A stretch of DNA of 64,000 nt from Streptomyces humi (GCF_001005085.2 NZ_LBMU02000029.1:124001-188000); one strand, 5' to 3'; shown: positions 1 through 8,230, counted from the first letter of the stretch. Made by a program: numbers and translations. The notes: generated by a model from the sequence alone, not told the origin.

Positions 1-1181
1 TCAAGGGCTTCGTGATCAGCGACTGGAACGCCATCGACCAGCTGCCCGGCGACTACCCGGCACACGTCCGTACGGCCGTGAACGCGGGCGTCGACATGAT
101 GATGGTCCCGTACAGCTACCAGGACTTCACCGCCACCCTGACCGCCGAGGTGAGGGCCGGCCGCGTCAGCGAGCGGCGCGTCGACGACGCGGTCTCCCGC
201 ATCCTCACCCAGAAGTTCGAACTCGGCCTCTTCGAGCACCCCTACGCCGACACCTCCGGCGCCTCGAAGATCGGCTCCACCGCGCACCGGGCGGTGGCCC
301 GCCAGGCGGCCGCCGAGTCGCAGGTGCTGCTGAAGAACTCCGCGAACGTACTGCCCCTGCGGAAGTCGCAGAAGGTGTACGTCGCCGGGTCCAACGCCGA
401 CGACCTCGGCAACCAGACCGGCGGCTGGACCATCACCTGGCAGGGCCAGTCCGGCACCCACACCACCGGCACCACCATTCTCCAGGGCATGAGGAACGCC
501 GGGGGAGACGTCACCTACTCCAAGGACGCCTCGGCGCCCACCTCCGGCTACGACGTGGGAGTGGTCGTCGTCGGCGAGACCCCGTACGCCGAGGGCGTCG
601 GAGACGTCGGCAACGGCAACGACCTGGCCCTGTCCGCGGCCGACCAGGCCGCCGTGGACAAGGTGTGCGCGGCCATGAAGTGCGCGGTGCTGATCGTCTC
701 CGGGCGGCCGCAGCTGATCGGCGACCGGCTCGGCGGGATCGACGCCCTGGTGGCGTCCTGGCTGCCGGGCACCGAGGGCGACGGCGTGGCCGACGTGCTC
801 TACGGCAAGCGCGCCTTCACCGGGCAGCTCCCGGTCACCTGGCCGAAGTCCGAGGCGCAGCTGCCGATCAACGTGGGTGACGCGGCCTACGACCCGCAGT
901 ACCCGTACGGCTGGGGCCTGACGACCCTGACGAAGGCCCCCAAGGGCGGCGAGGCGACCCTGCGGAAGCTCGGCAGGGCGGCGCGGACCGCCGAGCGGGC
1001 GGGCGCCGCCCCGGCGGGCCGCGAGCTGGTCGGCGAGGCCCGGCTGCTGGTCCAGGCGAAGGTGGGCCAGTCGATCACGGCGGCGGTCTCCAAGCCCTTC
1101 GCGGACGCCGACCACCTGCTGCTGACCGGGAAGTACGCGGCGGCGGTGGAGAAGCTGACGGAGGCGTACCGGGCCGCATAG
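1..1181 (+). CDS. Glycoside hydrolase family 3 beta-glucosidase, C-terminal part (5' truncated by window)
   Basis: The open frame runs in from the window edge, so the first visible GTG (12) is an internal Val and not a start. The fragment opens with KGFVISDW, the GH3 signature whose Asp (codon 21-23) is the catalytic nucleophile. Further on, GETPYAEG resembles the acid/base segment of barley ExoI-type GH3 enzymes (Glu codon 576-578), and the catalytic core ends near YPYGWGL. It should hydrolyse terminal beta-glucosyl residues of oligosaccharides. After the core there is a roughly 70-residue Ala-rich, probably helical tail that is not part of the GH3 fold. The N-terminal barrel and any signal peptide lie outside the window. 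Family call is firm, exact substrate unknown. Confidence 0.9.
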   Translation, partial: KGFVISDWNAIDQLPGDYPAHVRTAVNAGVDMMMVPYSYQDFTATLTAEVRAGRVSERRVDDAVSRILTQKFELGLFEHPYADTSGASKIGSTAHRAVARQAAAESQVLLKNSANVLPLRKSQKVYVAGSNADDLGNQTGGWTITWQGQSGTHTTGTTILQGMRNAGGDVTYSKDASAPTSGYDVGVVVVGETPYAEGVGDVGNGNDLALSAADQAAVDKVCAAMKCAVLIVSGRPQLIGDRLGGIDALVASWLPGTEGDGVADVLYGKRAFTGQLPVTWPKSEAQLPINVGDAAYDPQYPYGWGLTTLTKAPKGGEATLRKLGRAARTAERAGAAPAGRELVGEARLLVQAKVGQSITAAVSKPFADADHLLLTGKYAAAVEKLTEAYRAA

Positions 1182-1195
1182 GAAATGTCCGCAAA

Positions 1196-1220
1196 GGGAG
1201 GCTTCGGGTAATTTCGAAGC
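1196..1220 (+). promoter_or_regulatory. Unusually distant ribosome binding site with intervening hairpin
   Basis: GGGAGG (1196-1201) is the only good Shine-Dalgarno sequence before the next gene but lies 19 nt from its ATG at 1221. The spacer is an inverted repeat, GCTTCG (1201-1206) and CGAAGC (1215-1220), with an 8-nt loop. Folding this stem would bring the SD next to the start codon, or could limit access to it. The geometry is seen; the effect is inferred. Confidence 0.4.
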
Positions 1221-2606
1221 ATGAAGGCCGTGCGAAGCATGAAGGCCGTGCGACGGACCCGAAGCCTCCCGGCGCTGCTGCTGGCCGTGCTGGCGCTGCT
1301 CGTGGCGACCGTGGGCGCCCCGCCGGCCACGGCGGCCACCGGCGTCTCGACGATCGCCGACGCCCTGCGCAGGAGCCCGGTGTACGTCGACCCGGCGGCC
1401 GCCGCCCAGCTGTCCACGGCCGAGGCCGACACCCTGGCCCGGCAGATCAAGGACGCGGACCGACCGCTGTTCATCGCCGTCCTGCCGGCCGGCTACCCCA
1501 CCCGGAACCTCTTCACCGACCTGCGCACCGCCACCGGGATCACCGGCCTGTACGCCGTGCGGCTCGGCGACCGCTTCGACGCCCGCGCCGACGCCGCCGT
1601 CCTGCCCCGCACGGCCGTGCAGAACCTGGTCACCAGCGTCCAGGGCGAGACCACCGGGGCCCAGCTGACCGACTTCACCGACCGCGCGCTGGCCAACATG
1701 GGCGGCAGGGCGCCCGCGTCCTGGGGCGGCGGCGCCACGGGCGGCTCCGGGGTGTCCAGTACGGCACTGATCGCGCTCGGAGCGGTCGTGGTGGCCGGCG
1801 GAGCGGGCGCGTACGCCCTGGTCCGGCGCAACCGCCGACGCCACGAGGAGGTGCGGCGGGCCGCGCTGGACCGGCTCCGGGTGGTCGTGGACGAGGACAT
1901 CACCGCGTTCGGCGAGGAACTGGACCGGCTCGACTTCCATCCGGCCGAGTCCGGCGCCGACGACGCGATGCGCGCCGACTACGAACGCGCCCTGAACGCC
2001 TACGACCGGGCGAAGTCCGCCATGGCCGACGCCCGGGGACCCGAGGACGTCCGCGCGGTCACCGAGGCGCTGGAGGACGGACGGTTCTCGCTCGCCCTGC
2101 TGGCCGCCCGCCGCACCGGCGGCCCGCTCCCGGAGCGCCGTCCGCCGTGCTTCTTCGACCCCCGGCACGGCCCCTCGGTCACGGACGCCGCCTGGACCCC
2201 GCCCGGCGGAGCGCCCCGTGAGGTGCCGGTCTGCGCGGCCGACGCCACCCGGCTGGCCGACGGCCGGGACCCGGTGATCCGCGAGGTCGACACCGACCGC
2301 GGCCGGCGCCCCTACTGGGACGCGGGCCCGGCCTACGGTCCCTGGGCGGGCGGCTACTTCGGCGGCGGCATCCTCCCCGGCCTTCTCCTCGGCACGGCCC
2401 TGGGCGGCTGGATGTCCGCCCCCGCCTACGCGGCCGACTACGGCACCGGCTACGGCGACTTCGGCGGCTTCGACGGCGGCGGCTACCAGGGCGGCGACGT
2501 CTCGGGCGCGGACTTCGACCCCGGCGACTTCGGCGACTTCGGCGGGGGAGGCGGCGACTTCGGCGGCGGGGGCGGGGACAGCGGGGACTTCGGCGGCGGT
2601 TTCTGA
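1221..2606 (+). CDS. Secreted/membrane-anchored protein with Gly-rich C-terminus, unknown function
   Basis: 461 residues. A twin-Arg-containing hydrophobic signal segment (residues about 11-39, ending ATAATG) is followed by an extracytoplasmic domain to about residue 170 containing SPVYVDP and LPAGYP. A single membrane helix follows (about 178-200, then RRNRRR), then a charged cytoplasmic region and an extremely Gly/Asp-rich tail made of DFGG-type repeats. The layout resembles TPM-like streptomycete membrane proteins, but I cannot assign a function. The start is ambiguous: an 18-bp duplication gives MKAVRS then MKAVRR, so ATG 1221 and ATG 1239 are both possible. Its stop codon directly abuts the stop of the convergent MarR gene. 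Confidence 0.7.
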   Translation: MKAVRSMKAVRRTRSLPALLLAVLALLVATVGAPPATAATGVSTIADALRRSPVYVDPAAAAQLSTAEADTLARQIKDADRPLFIAVLPAGYPTRNLFTDLRTATGITGLYAVRLGDRFDARADAAVLPRTAVQNLVTSVQGETTGAQLTDFTDRALANMGGRAPASWGGGATGGSGVSSTALIALGAVVVAGGAGAYALVRRNRRRHEEVRRAALDRLRVVVDEDITAFGEELDRLDFHPAESGADDAMRADYERALNAYDRAKSAMADARGPEDVRAVTEALEDGRFSLALLAARRTGGPLPERRPPCFFDPRHGPSVTDAAWTPPGGAPREVPVCAADATRLADGRDPVIREVDTDRGRRPYWDAGPAYGPWAGGYFGGGILPGLLLGTALGGWMSAPAYAADYGTGYGDFGGFDGGGYQGGDVSGADFDPGDFGDFGGGGGDFGGGGGDSGDFGGGF

Positions 2607-3029
2607 CTACTCCGTCTGCCCCAGGCGCTCCATCACGGCGGCGGCGAGCAGCAGCACCCCGCGCTCGGTCTCGCTCAACGACCCGAGGGCCTTGGCCAGC
2701 CAGGCGTCCCGCTGGGCCATGTCGGCCTCCAGCGCCCGGCGCCCCGCCCCGGTCAGGCTCAGCAGGGACTGCCGGCCGTCGGAGGGGTCCGGCGCCCGTT
2801 CGATCAGTGCCTCGGCCGCCAGCTCCGCGAAGACCCGGGTCAGCGACTGCGGCCGCTGGCGCTCGGCGGCCGCGACCTCACCGGGCGTGGCCGGCCCGTG
2901 CCGGTAGAGGTGCCCGAGCACCGACAGCTGGTTGGGGCTGAGACTGCCGTCCGCCCGCTCCTGCCGCAGCCTGCGGTTGAACCGGAGGACGGCGCGACGG
3001 AAACGGGCGGCTTCGGCGAGATGCTCCAT
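2607..3029 (-). CDS. MarR-family transcriptional regulator
   Basis: 140 residues with the MarR winged-helix plan: an N-terminal helix, LSPNQLSVLGHLYRHGPATPGE leading into the DNA-recognition helix (RQRPQSLTRVFAELAAEALI, about 58-77), and the wing PDPSDGRQSLLSLTGAGR (about 81-98). It lies divergent to a FUSC-type transporter gene with a 75-bp shared intergenic region that carries tandem 15-bp repeats. A classic effector-responsive repressor of the neighbouring exporter is therefore likely. The ligand cannot be deduced. The family call is secure from the DGR wing and length. Confidence 0.9.
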   Translation of the reverse strand: MEHLAEAARFRRAVLRFNRRLRQERADGSLSPNQLSVLGHLYRHGPATPGEVAAAERQRPQSLTRVFAELAAEALIERAPDPSDGRQSLLSLTGAGRRALEADMAQRDAWLAKALGSLSETERGVLLLAAAVMERLGQTE

Positions 3030-3041
3030 GGAGAGATCGTA

Positions 3042-3071
3042 CGCGGATACTTATTACGCGAATACTTACTA
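3042..3071. promoter_or_regulatory. Tandem 15-bp repeats, candidate MarR operator
   Basis: CGCGGATACTTATTA (3042-3056) is followed at once by CGCGAATACTTACTA (3057-3071), 13 of 15 identical. They fill the gap between the divergent MarR and FUSC genes and end at the expected -35 position of the FUSC promoter. A repressor bound here could control both genes. This is inference from position and symmetry. Confidence 0.6.
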
Positions 3072-3092
3072 CTCTACGGCCCTCGACGCCCT

Positions 3093-3105
3093 TATTCTCG
3101 GGTTG
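3093..3105 (+). promoter_or_regulatory. -10-like hexamer implying leaderless FUSC transcript
   Basis: TATTCT (3093-3098) lies 6 nt before the GTG start at 3105 and no Shine-Dalgarno sequence is present. That spacing would put the transcription start on the start codon itself. The -35 region is weak. Confidence 0.35.
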
Positions 3106-4235
3106 TGACCCCCAAACTCATACGCAACGCGTACGAAGCCGGGCTGACGATGACGGCTGTGCTGCTCTCCTGGGGAGCCGCGCTGGCGCTGGAGGGGGCC
3201 GCCGGGCTGCACACCGACGTGCTGGTCCTGGCGGTCGCCCTCACCCTGACCCTCGCCTCGACCCACCGCACCGCCGACACCCGCCGACGGCTGACCTCAC
3301 TGGTCCTGCTGCCCGTGACAGCCGCCGCGTCGATCTTCGTCGGCCGCCTGCTCGCCTCCCACTACGCGGCGGGCGCGGTCCTCTACACGGCAGGCATGAC
3401 GCTGGCCATCTGGATCCGCCGCTACGGCCCGGTCGCCACCAAGGCGGGCACGCTGATCGCCCTCCCGCTGGTGGCCCTGCTCGTGGTCCCCGGCCCCGCG
3501 CTGCCGGCCCGGGCCCAGAGCGGGCTGGTGACCTGGGGCTGGTCGGCGCTGATCGGGGTGCTGGTGTGCTGCTCGGTGTGGCTGGTGCAGGGGCTGGCCG
3601 ACCGCTTCGGCCCCTTCCGCGCGTCCCCGGCCCCCGACCCGCCGCCACGCCGCTCGCGTCTCCATCCCCGCCCCAGTACCCGCATGGCCCTCCAGATGGC
3701 CGCCGGGATCGCCACCGCCTTCGCCCTCGGCCACCTGCTCTTCGACGACCACTGGCCCTGGGTCGTGCTCACCGCCTACGTCGCGGCGAGCGGCAACCGC
3801 GGGCGAACAGACGTACTGCGCAAGGGAGTCGAGCGCCTGGCCGGTGCCTGCGTGGGCACGCTGCTGGCTGCCGGCGTGGCGGCGGCGGGCTTCACCGGCC
3901 ACACCGCGGTGGCCCTGATGTTCACGATCCTCACGATCGCCCTCTGGCTGCGCCCCCTGAGCTACGCCTACTGGGCCGCGGGCATGACCTGCGCCCTGTC
4001 CCTCCTCCTCGGCTACTTCGGCCAGGACGCCCTTCACCTCCTCCCCACCCGCCTGGAGGGCATCGCGGTGGGCGCGGTCCTGTCGGTGGCCTCGGCCTGG
4101 TGGCTGCTGCCGGTACGGAAACGGGCCGCACCCGGCGTGCCGCGGTCGGCGCGGAGCCGGCTGGACCCTTTCGTCTGGATCAGCCGGGGCTCCCCGGGGG
4201 AGGTGCCGGCCGGGCGCGCAGGCCGTCGAGGATGA
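3105..4235 (+). CDS. FUSC-family (aromatic acid exporter-like) membrane protein
   Basis: 376 residues from GTG 3105. The start was chosen because the membrane domain begins immediately (TPKLIRNAYEAGLTMTAVLL) and upstream sequence is regulatory. Two blocks of hydrophobic helices are separated by a hydrophilic loop around residues 175-190 with PPPRRSRLHPRPSTRMALQ. The second block has DDHWPWVVLTAYVAASGNRGR and GTLLAAG, typical of the FUSC_2 fold. Members export aromatic or weak acids or related compounds; the substrate is unknown here. The MarR neighbour suggests induction by a small molecule. The 3' end overlaps the convergent TetR gene by 56 bp. Confidence 0.8.
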   Translation: MTPKLIRNAYEAGLTMTAVLLSWGAALALEGAAGLHTDVLVLAVALTLTLASTHRTADTRRRLTSLVLLPVTAAASIFVGRLLASHYAAGAVLYTAGMTLAIWIRRYGPVATKAGTLIALPLVALLVVPGPALPARAQSGLVTWGWSALIGVLVCCSVWLVQGLADRFGPFRASPAPDPPPRRSRLHPRPSTRMALQMAAGIATAFALGHLLFDDHWPWVVLTAYVAASGNRGRTDVLRKGVERLAGACVGTLLAAGVAAAGFTGHTAVALMFTILTIALWLRPLSYAYWAAGMTCALSLLLGYFGQDALHLLPTRLEGIAVGAVLSVASAWWLLPVRKRAAPGVPRSARSRLDPFVWISRGSPGEVPAGRAGRRG

Positions 4236-4767
4236 GGTTCAGCAGGCGAGTGGCGCGAGTTGCCGCGTCCTCGCCCGGGGGGATGCGCCACAGGACGCTG
4301 AGTTGCAGCAGTACGTCCTCCGCGTCGAGGTCCCGTTTCAGGTCCCCCGAGGCGGCGCCGGCGTCGAGAAGGACCGCGATGGCGCGCACGAAGGGTTCGT
4401 AGTTCTTGTCGTCGAGCCCACCGTTGGTCGCCGCGTGGATGACCTCGGAGAAGCCGTACTTGAGTTTTCCGTAGTGGGCCACCTCCTCGAACCAGCGGCG
4501 CAGGGCGTCGAGGGGGGGAAGCTCGGCGGCGAGGGTGTGGGCCAGGTCGATGACCTTCTGGATCTCGTGGTGGTACAGCTCCACGATCAGTGCCTCGCGG
4601 GTGGGGAAGTGCCGGTACAGCGTTCCCACCCCCACCCCGGCCTGCTTGGCGATCGTCGTCATCGAGGTGTTCGAGGACGCGGCGAAGGCATCGCCGGCGA
4701 CGGCGAGGATGCGCGCCCGGTTGCTCAGTGCGTCGGTGCGCCTCGCGCGGGAGGAAGACGCGGTCAC
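4180..4767 (-). CDS. TetR-family transcriptional regulator
   Basis: 195 residues. The N-terminal TetR HTH is clear: NRARILAVAGDAFAA, then MTTIAKQAGVGVGTLYRHFPTREALIVELY (about 36-65). The ligand domain has the WFEEVAHYGK stretch common in streptomycete TetR proteins next to short-chain dehydrogenase genes. It is divergent from two NAD(P)-dependent dehydrogenase/epimerase genes, with two identical palindromes in between, so it probably represses that pair and itself. The last 56 bp are antisense to the end of the FUSC gene. Effector unknown. Confidence 0.9.
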   Translation of the reverse strand: MTASSSRARRTDALSNRARILAVAGDAFAASSNTSMTTIAKQAGVGVGTLYRHFPTREALIVELYHHEIQKVIDLAHTLAAELPPLDALRRWFEEVAHYGKLKYGFSEVIHAATNGGLDDKNYEPFVRAIAVLLDAGAASGDLKRDLDAEDVLLQLSVLWRIPPGEDAATRATRLLNLILDGLRARPAPPPGSPG

Positions 4768-4795
4768 GGCTGGTCCTATCGGCCTGGTTGCAAAG

Positions 4796-4809
4796 CGGAA
4801 GGGCTTCCG
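4796..4809. promoter_or_regulatory. TetR operator candidate 1
   Basis: CGGAAGGGCTTCCG: 6-bp perfect arms around a GG spacer, in the TetR/dehydrogenase intergenic region. An identical 14-mer recurs 34 bp downstream. Confidence 0.75.
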
Positions 4810-4829
4810 TTACGTTCGGGGAGAAGTAC

Positions 4830-4843
4830 CGGAAGGGCTTCCG
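4830..4843. promoter_or_regulatory. TetR operator candidate 2
   Basis: Second exact copy of CGGAAGGGCTTCCG, centred 34 bp from the first (about three helical turns). It sits 32 bp before the dehydrogenase ATG. Two identical operators argue for cooperative or dual-promoter repression by the adjacent TetR protein. Confidence 0.75.
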
Positions 4844-4875
4844 CTTAATTTTGCCACATCACATGGAGGACAGTC

Positions 4876-5883
4876 ATGCCGGAAACGGTTCTGGTCACCG
4901 GAGGCACCGGATACGTCGGGGGCTGGTGCATCGCCGAGCTGCTGCACCGCGGCTACCGCGTACGCACCACCGTGCGCGACCACGGCAGGGAACAGGCGGT
5001 GCGCGACGCCGTCGCCACCCAGGTGGACGCGGACGACCGCCTCGAGTTCGCGATCGCCGACCTCACCGCGGACGAGGGCTGGGACGCGGCCGTCAGGGGC
5101 GTGGACTTCGTCCTGCACGTCGCCTCCCCCATGGGCGGCGCGGACGTCGGCGATCCCGAGGCCCTCATCGCCCCCGCACGCGACGGCGCCCTGCGTGTCC
5201 TGCGTGCCGCCGCCGGGGCCGAGGTGCGGCGCGTGGTGATGACCTCCGCGGCGAACGCCGCCAGCCCCTCCTCCTACGCCGAGGAGGGTGTCACCGACGA
5301 GACCCTGTGGACCGACCCCGACGACCCGACCCTGATCCCCTACCGCCGCTCCAAGACCCTCGCCGAGCGCGCCGCCTGGGACTACATGGCCTCCCACGAC
5401 GGCCCCACCGAACTCACCACCGTCCTGCCCGGCGCCGTCTTCGGCCCGATCCTGGCCACGAACACCATCGGCTCGGTCGGCATCATCCAGCAGATGCTCA
5501 CCGGCACCATGAACGGCGTACCCCGCATCGGCCTCGAGATCGTGGACGTCCGCGACCTCGCCGACATCCACGTCCGCACCATGACCTCCCCCAAGGCCGC
5601 GGGTGAACGCTTCCTCGCCACGGGCGAGTTCACCTGGATGCTGGACATGGCCCACGCCCTCAGGGAAGAACTCGGCGAGGACGGCGAGCGGGTCTCCGCC
5701 CAGGAGATCCCCGACGAGGTCGTCCGTGGTAACCCCGCCATGGGTGAGATCGCCCCAGCGCTCGGGCGCCGCAACCGGCACAGCACGGCCAAGGCACACA
5801 CCGTCCTCGGCTGGCAGCCGCGCCCGGCCCGCGAGACCGTGGTCGACTGCGCCCGCAGCCTGCTCTCCCATGGCGCCGCATAG
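4876..5883 (+). CDS. NAD(P)-dependent epimerase/dehydratase-family reductase
   Basis: 335 residues of extended SDR type. The Rossmann motif VTGGTGYVGG is at about 7-16, the substrate-side segment LHVASPM follows, and the catalytic Tyr-Lys pair is YRRSK. The sequence style (MTSAANAASPSS, LPGAVFGP, VDVRDLADIHVRTM) is that of dihydroflavonol-4-reductase-like enzymes, which reduce ketones or aldehydes. The start is ATG 4876 with GGAGG 6 nt upstream. It is first of a probable two-gene unit under the TetR operators. The physiological substrate is not evident. Confidence 0.88.
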   Translation: MPETVLVTGGTGYVGGWCIAELLHRGYRVRTTVRDHGREQAVRDAVATQVDADDRLEFAIADLTADEGWDAAVRGVDFVLHVASPMGGADVGDPEALIAPARDGALRVLRAAAGAEVRRVVMTSAANAASPSSYAEEGVTDETLWTDPDDPTLIPYRRSKTLAERAAWDYMASHDGPTELTTVLPGAVFGPILATNTIGSVGIIQQMLTGTMNGVPRIGLEIVDVRDLADIHVRTMTSPKAAGERFLATGEFTWMLDMAHALREELGEDGERVSAQEIPDEVVRGNPAMGEIAPALGRRNRHSTAKAHTVLGWQPRPARETVVDCARSLLSHGAA

Positions 5884-5948
5884 CCGGCACGGGTGCCGGC
5901 CCGTCCGGGCTCACCGTCGTTCTCACCCATGGACAGGGGAAGCTCCCA

Positions 5949-6617
5949 GTGCACGTTCTCCTTCTCGGCGCCACCGGCATGGTCGGCCACGGCATGCTCC
6001 ACGCCTGCATCGCCGACGCCCGCATCGACACCGTCACGGTTGTCGCCCGCCGTACACCTGCTCTGACCCATCCCAAGGTGCGTGTGCTGCTCCACCAGGA
6101 CTTCACCGATCTGACTCCGCTCCGCGAGGAACTCAAGGGGGTCGACGCCTGCCATTACGCGATCGGCACCTCGTCGGCGGGCACCACGGAAGCGGACTAC
6201 ACCCGTGTGACCCGTGACCACGCGCTCGCGGCGGCGCACACCCTGCTGGCAGCGGGCAACAGGCCGGCCTTCGTCTACGTCTCCGGACGCAGCGCCGACA
6301 GCACGGAGAAGAGCTCCGTGATGTGGGCTCGGGTCAAAGGCGCGGCCGAGAACGCGCTCCTGGCCCTTCCGATGCGCACACACATCCTGCGGCCCGGCTA
6401 CATCCGCCCCCTCAACGGCGCCCGCGGCTCCTCCGCGGCGGCACACGCGTTCTACACGGTGACCAGCCCGCTCTTCCCTGTGCTGCGCCGGGCGTTTCCC
6501 GACTGGGCCACCTCGACCGAGGCCATCGGGCGCGCGGCGATAGTCCTCAGCCACCCGGAGAACACCGAACCCGCCATCCTGACCAGCCGCGCCATCAACC
6601 GGCTAGCCGGCATGTGA
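5949..6617 (+). CDS. NAD(P)-binding atypical SDR-type protein
   Basis: 222 residues from GTG 5949 (GGGGA upstream). It opens with VLLLGATGMVGHGMLHACI, a GxTGxxG Rossmann motif. YVSGRSADST and RVKGAAENALLALPMRTHILRPGYI match NmrA/YCF39-like atypical SDRs, which bind NAD(P) and act as redox enzymes or redox sensors. The usual YxxxK is replaced by WARVKGAAE, so the Lys is kept but the Tyr is not. It follows the first dehydrogenase after 65 bp and is probably co-regulated by the TetR protein. Confidence 0.8.
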   Translation: MHVLLLGATGMVGHGMLHACIADARIDTVTVVARRTPALTHPKVRVLLHQDFTDLTPLREELKGVDACHYAIGTSSAGTTEADYTRVTRDHALAAAHTLLAAGNRPAFVYVSGRSADSTEKSSVMWARVKGAAENALLALPMRTHILRPGYIRPLNGARGSSAAAHAFYTVTSPLFPVLRRAFPDWATSTEAIGRAAIVLSHPENTEPAILTSRAINRLAGM

Positions 6618-6741
6618 GGACGGCGGACGTCCTGGCCGGGACGGCACTGCCATCCGCTGCGAGCAGACAGGCGACCGCAGGAACCCAACCAGCCTTGGGA
6701 ACAAGCCCGTTCACCTGCGTCCGGCGACCTTCTCCCCGTGA

Positions 6742-7335
6742 CTACGGGTGCAGCTTCTCGCCCTTCGCGAGCATCGCCACGTACGTCTCGATCCGGCGTG
6801 CCCGGGTCTCGGGCTTCTTGGCGTCCTGGATCCGGTACAGGATCGCGTAGCGGTTCTGCCGGTCCAGTGTCCCGAAGAACTCCGCCGCGCCCGGGGTGGC
6901 GGTCAGGGCCGCCGCGAGGTCGTCCGGCACCGTGGCGGTCTTCGCACCGTCGTAGGCCGCCTCCCAGCGGCCGTCCGCCTTGGCGCGGTCGACCTCGGCC
7001 TGCCCCGGCGGACGCATCCGGCCCTGCTCGATCAGAGCGGCCACCTTGTCCCGGTTGATCTTGGACCACCTGCTGCGCGGCTTGCGCGGGGTGAACCGCT
7101 GGGTCCACCACTGGTCGTCGACCTTGGCCTTCTGGCCGTCGATCCAGCCGTAGCAGAGCGCCACGTCGAGCGCCTGCGCGTAGTCCAGCGCGACGATGCC
7201 GGGGCCCTTCTTGCGGAGCTTGAGCCAGATGCCGGGCGAGACGGCGTGGTTCTCATCGAGCCACGCCTCGAACGCCTCGGCGGATGCGAACGCGACGATC
7301 TCCAGGTCCTGAGTCACCCCAGCAGCGAACCACAC
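6742..7335 (-). CDS. YdeI/OmpD-associated family protein
   Basis: Up to 197 residues. The core (FEAWLDENHAVSPGIWLKLRKK, then YAQALDVALCYGWIDGQ, TPRKPRSRWSKIN and the C-terminal Lys/Arg-rich AKKPETRARRIE) is diagnostic of the YdeI family, sometimes called bacteriocin-protection proteins, whose biochemical role is unproven. GTG 7335 and GTG 7317 are both possible starts, neither with a good SD. The second gives the more family-like N-terminus (TQDLEIVAFASAEAFE). It stands alone, convergent to the dehydrogenase pair. Confidence 0.82.
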   Translation of the reverse strand: MWFAAGVTQDLEIVAFASAEAFEAWLDENHAVSPGIWLKLRKKGPGIVALDYAQALDVALCYGWIDGQKAKVDDQWWTQRFTPRKPRSRWSKINRDKVAALIEQGRMRPPGQAEVDRAKADGRWEAAYDGAKTATVPDDLAAALTATPGAAEFFGTLDRQNRYAILYRIQDAKKPETRARRIETYVAMLAKGEKLHP

Positions 7336-7633
7336 TCGGCCGGGCCAGGGAACGCGGCATCCACGAGGACGGGTCCCGGCCTGTGCCCGCCCTGCGGTGC
7401 GCCACCGCGAGGCCGGGCGGCCCGGCCGGCGGCCGCTCTGGACCGGCTTTCGCGGTCGCGGGAGCCGCGGACATGACCGAGCGCCCGGACTCCGTGCGGG
7501 ACAGCGGAGGACGGGCGCTACGGGCAGGGGCGCGCGGGGGCGGGGCGCCCGGCGCGGCGCACGGTGGCGGGGCCTGTGGCGGCGGGACGGGCTCGGAAGC
7601 CACGGGTGCTTCCGGCGGTTCCGCGCCGTCGGG

Positions 7634-8230
7634 TCACGCGTTCTTGATCGCCGAGATGTCGAAGTTCAGCTTGATCTTGTCGGAGACGAGGACGCCACCG
7701 GTCTCCAGCGCCGCGTTCCAGGTCACGCCCCAGTCGGAGCGCTTGATCTCGGCCTTGCCCTCGAAACCGACGCGCTCGTTGCCGAACGGGTCCTTGGCGG
7801 CGCCGTTGAACTCCAGGTCGATGGTGACCGGCTTGGTGACACCGAGGATGGTGAGGTCACCGGTGATGCGGTAGTCCTCGTCGCCCAGGGCCTCCGCCTT
7901 GGTGGACCGGAAGGTCATCGTCGGGAACTCGTCCGTCTTGAAGAAGTCGGCCGACTTCAGGTGGCCGTCGCGGTCGGGGCTGCCCGTGGTGATGCTGGCC
8001 ATCTGGATGTCCAGGGAGGCGGTGGACTTCGCGGGGTCCGAACCGTCGAGGTGCAGGGTGCCCTCGAACTCCTGGAAGCTGCCCTTGACGTTGGTGACCA
8101 TCGCGTGCCGGGCCACGAAGCCGAGCGTGCTGTGCGCCGGGTCGATGGTGTAGTCGCCGGTCAGCGCGGCCAGGTCGGCGCCCGCGCCGGCCTCGGTGGT
8201 GTCGTCGCTCTTGCGGCCGAAGATGCCCAT
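7634..8230 (-). CDS. YceI-family (lipid/isoprenoid-binding-like) protein
   Basis: 198 residues. After a short N-terminal extension (MGIFGRKSDDTTEAGAG) the YceI barrel runs from DYTIDPAHSTLGFVARHAMVT to the end, with RDGHLKSADFFKTDEFPTMTF and ITGDLTILGVTKPV as family hallmarks. YceI proteins form a lipocalin-like barrel that binds polyisoprenoids. There is no signal peptide, so this copy should stay in the cytoplasm. AAGGAG lies 6 nt before ATG 8230. A promoter and near-palindromic operator are recognisable upstream. Confidence 0.9.
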   Translation of the reverse strand: MGIFGRKSDDTTEAGAGADLAALTGDYTIDPAHSTLGFVARHAMVTNVKGSFQEFEGTLHLDGSDPAKSTASLDIQMASITTGSPDRDGHLKSADFFKTDEFPTMTFRSTKAEALGDEDYRITGDLTILGVTKPVTIDLEFNGAAKDPFGNERVGFEGKAEIKRSDWGVTWNAALETGGVLVSDKIKLNFDISAIKNA

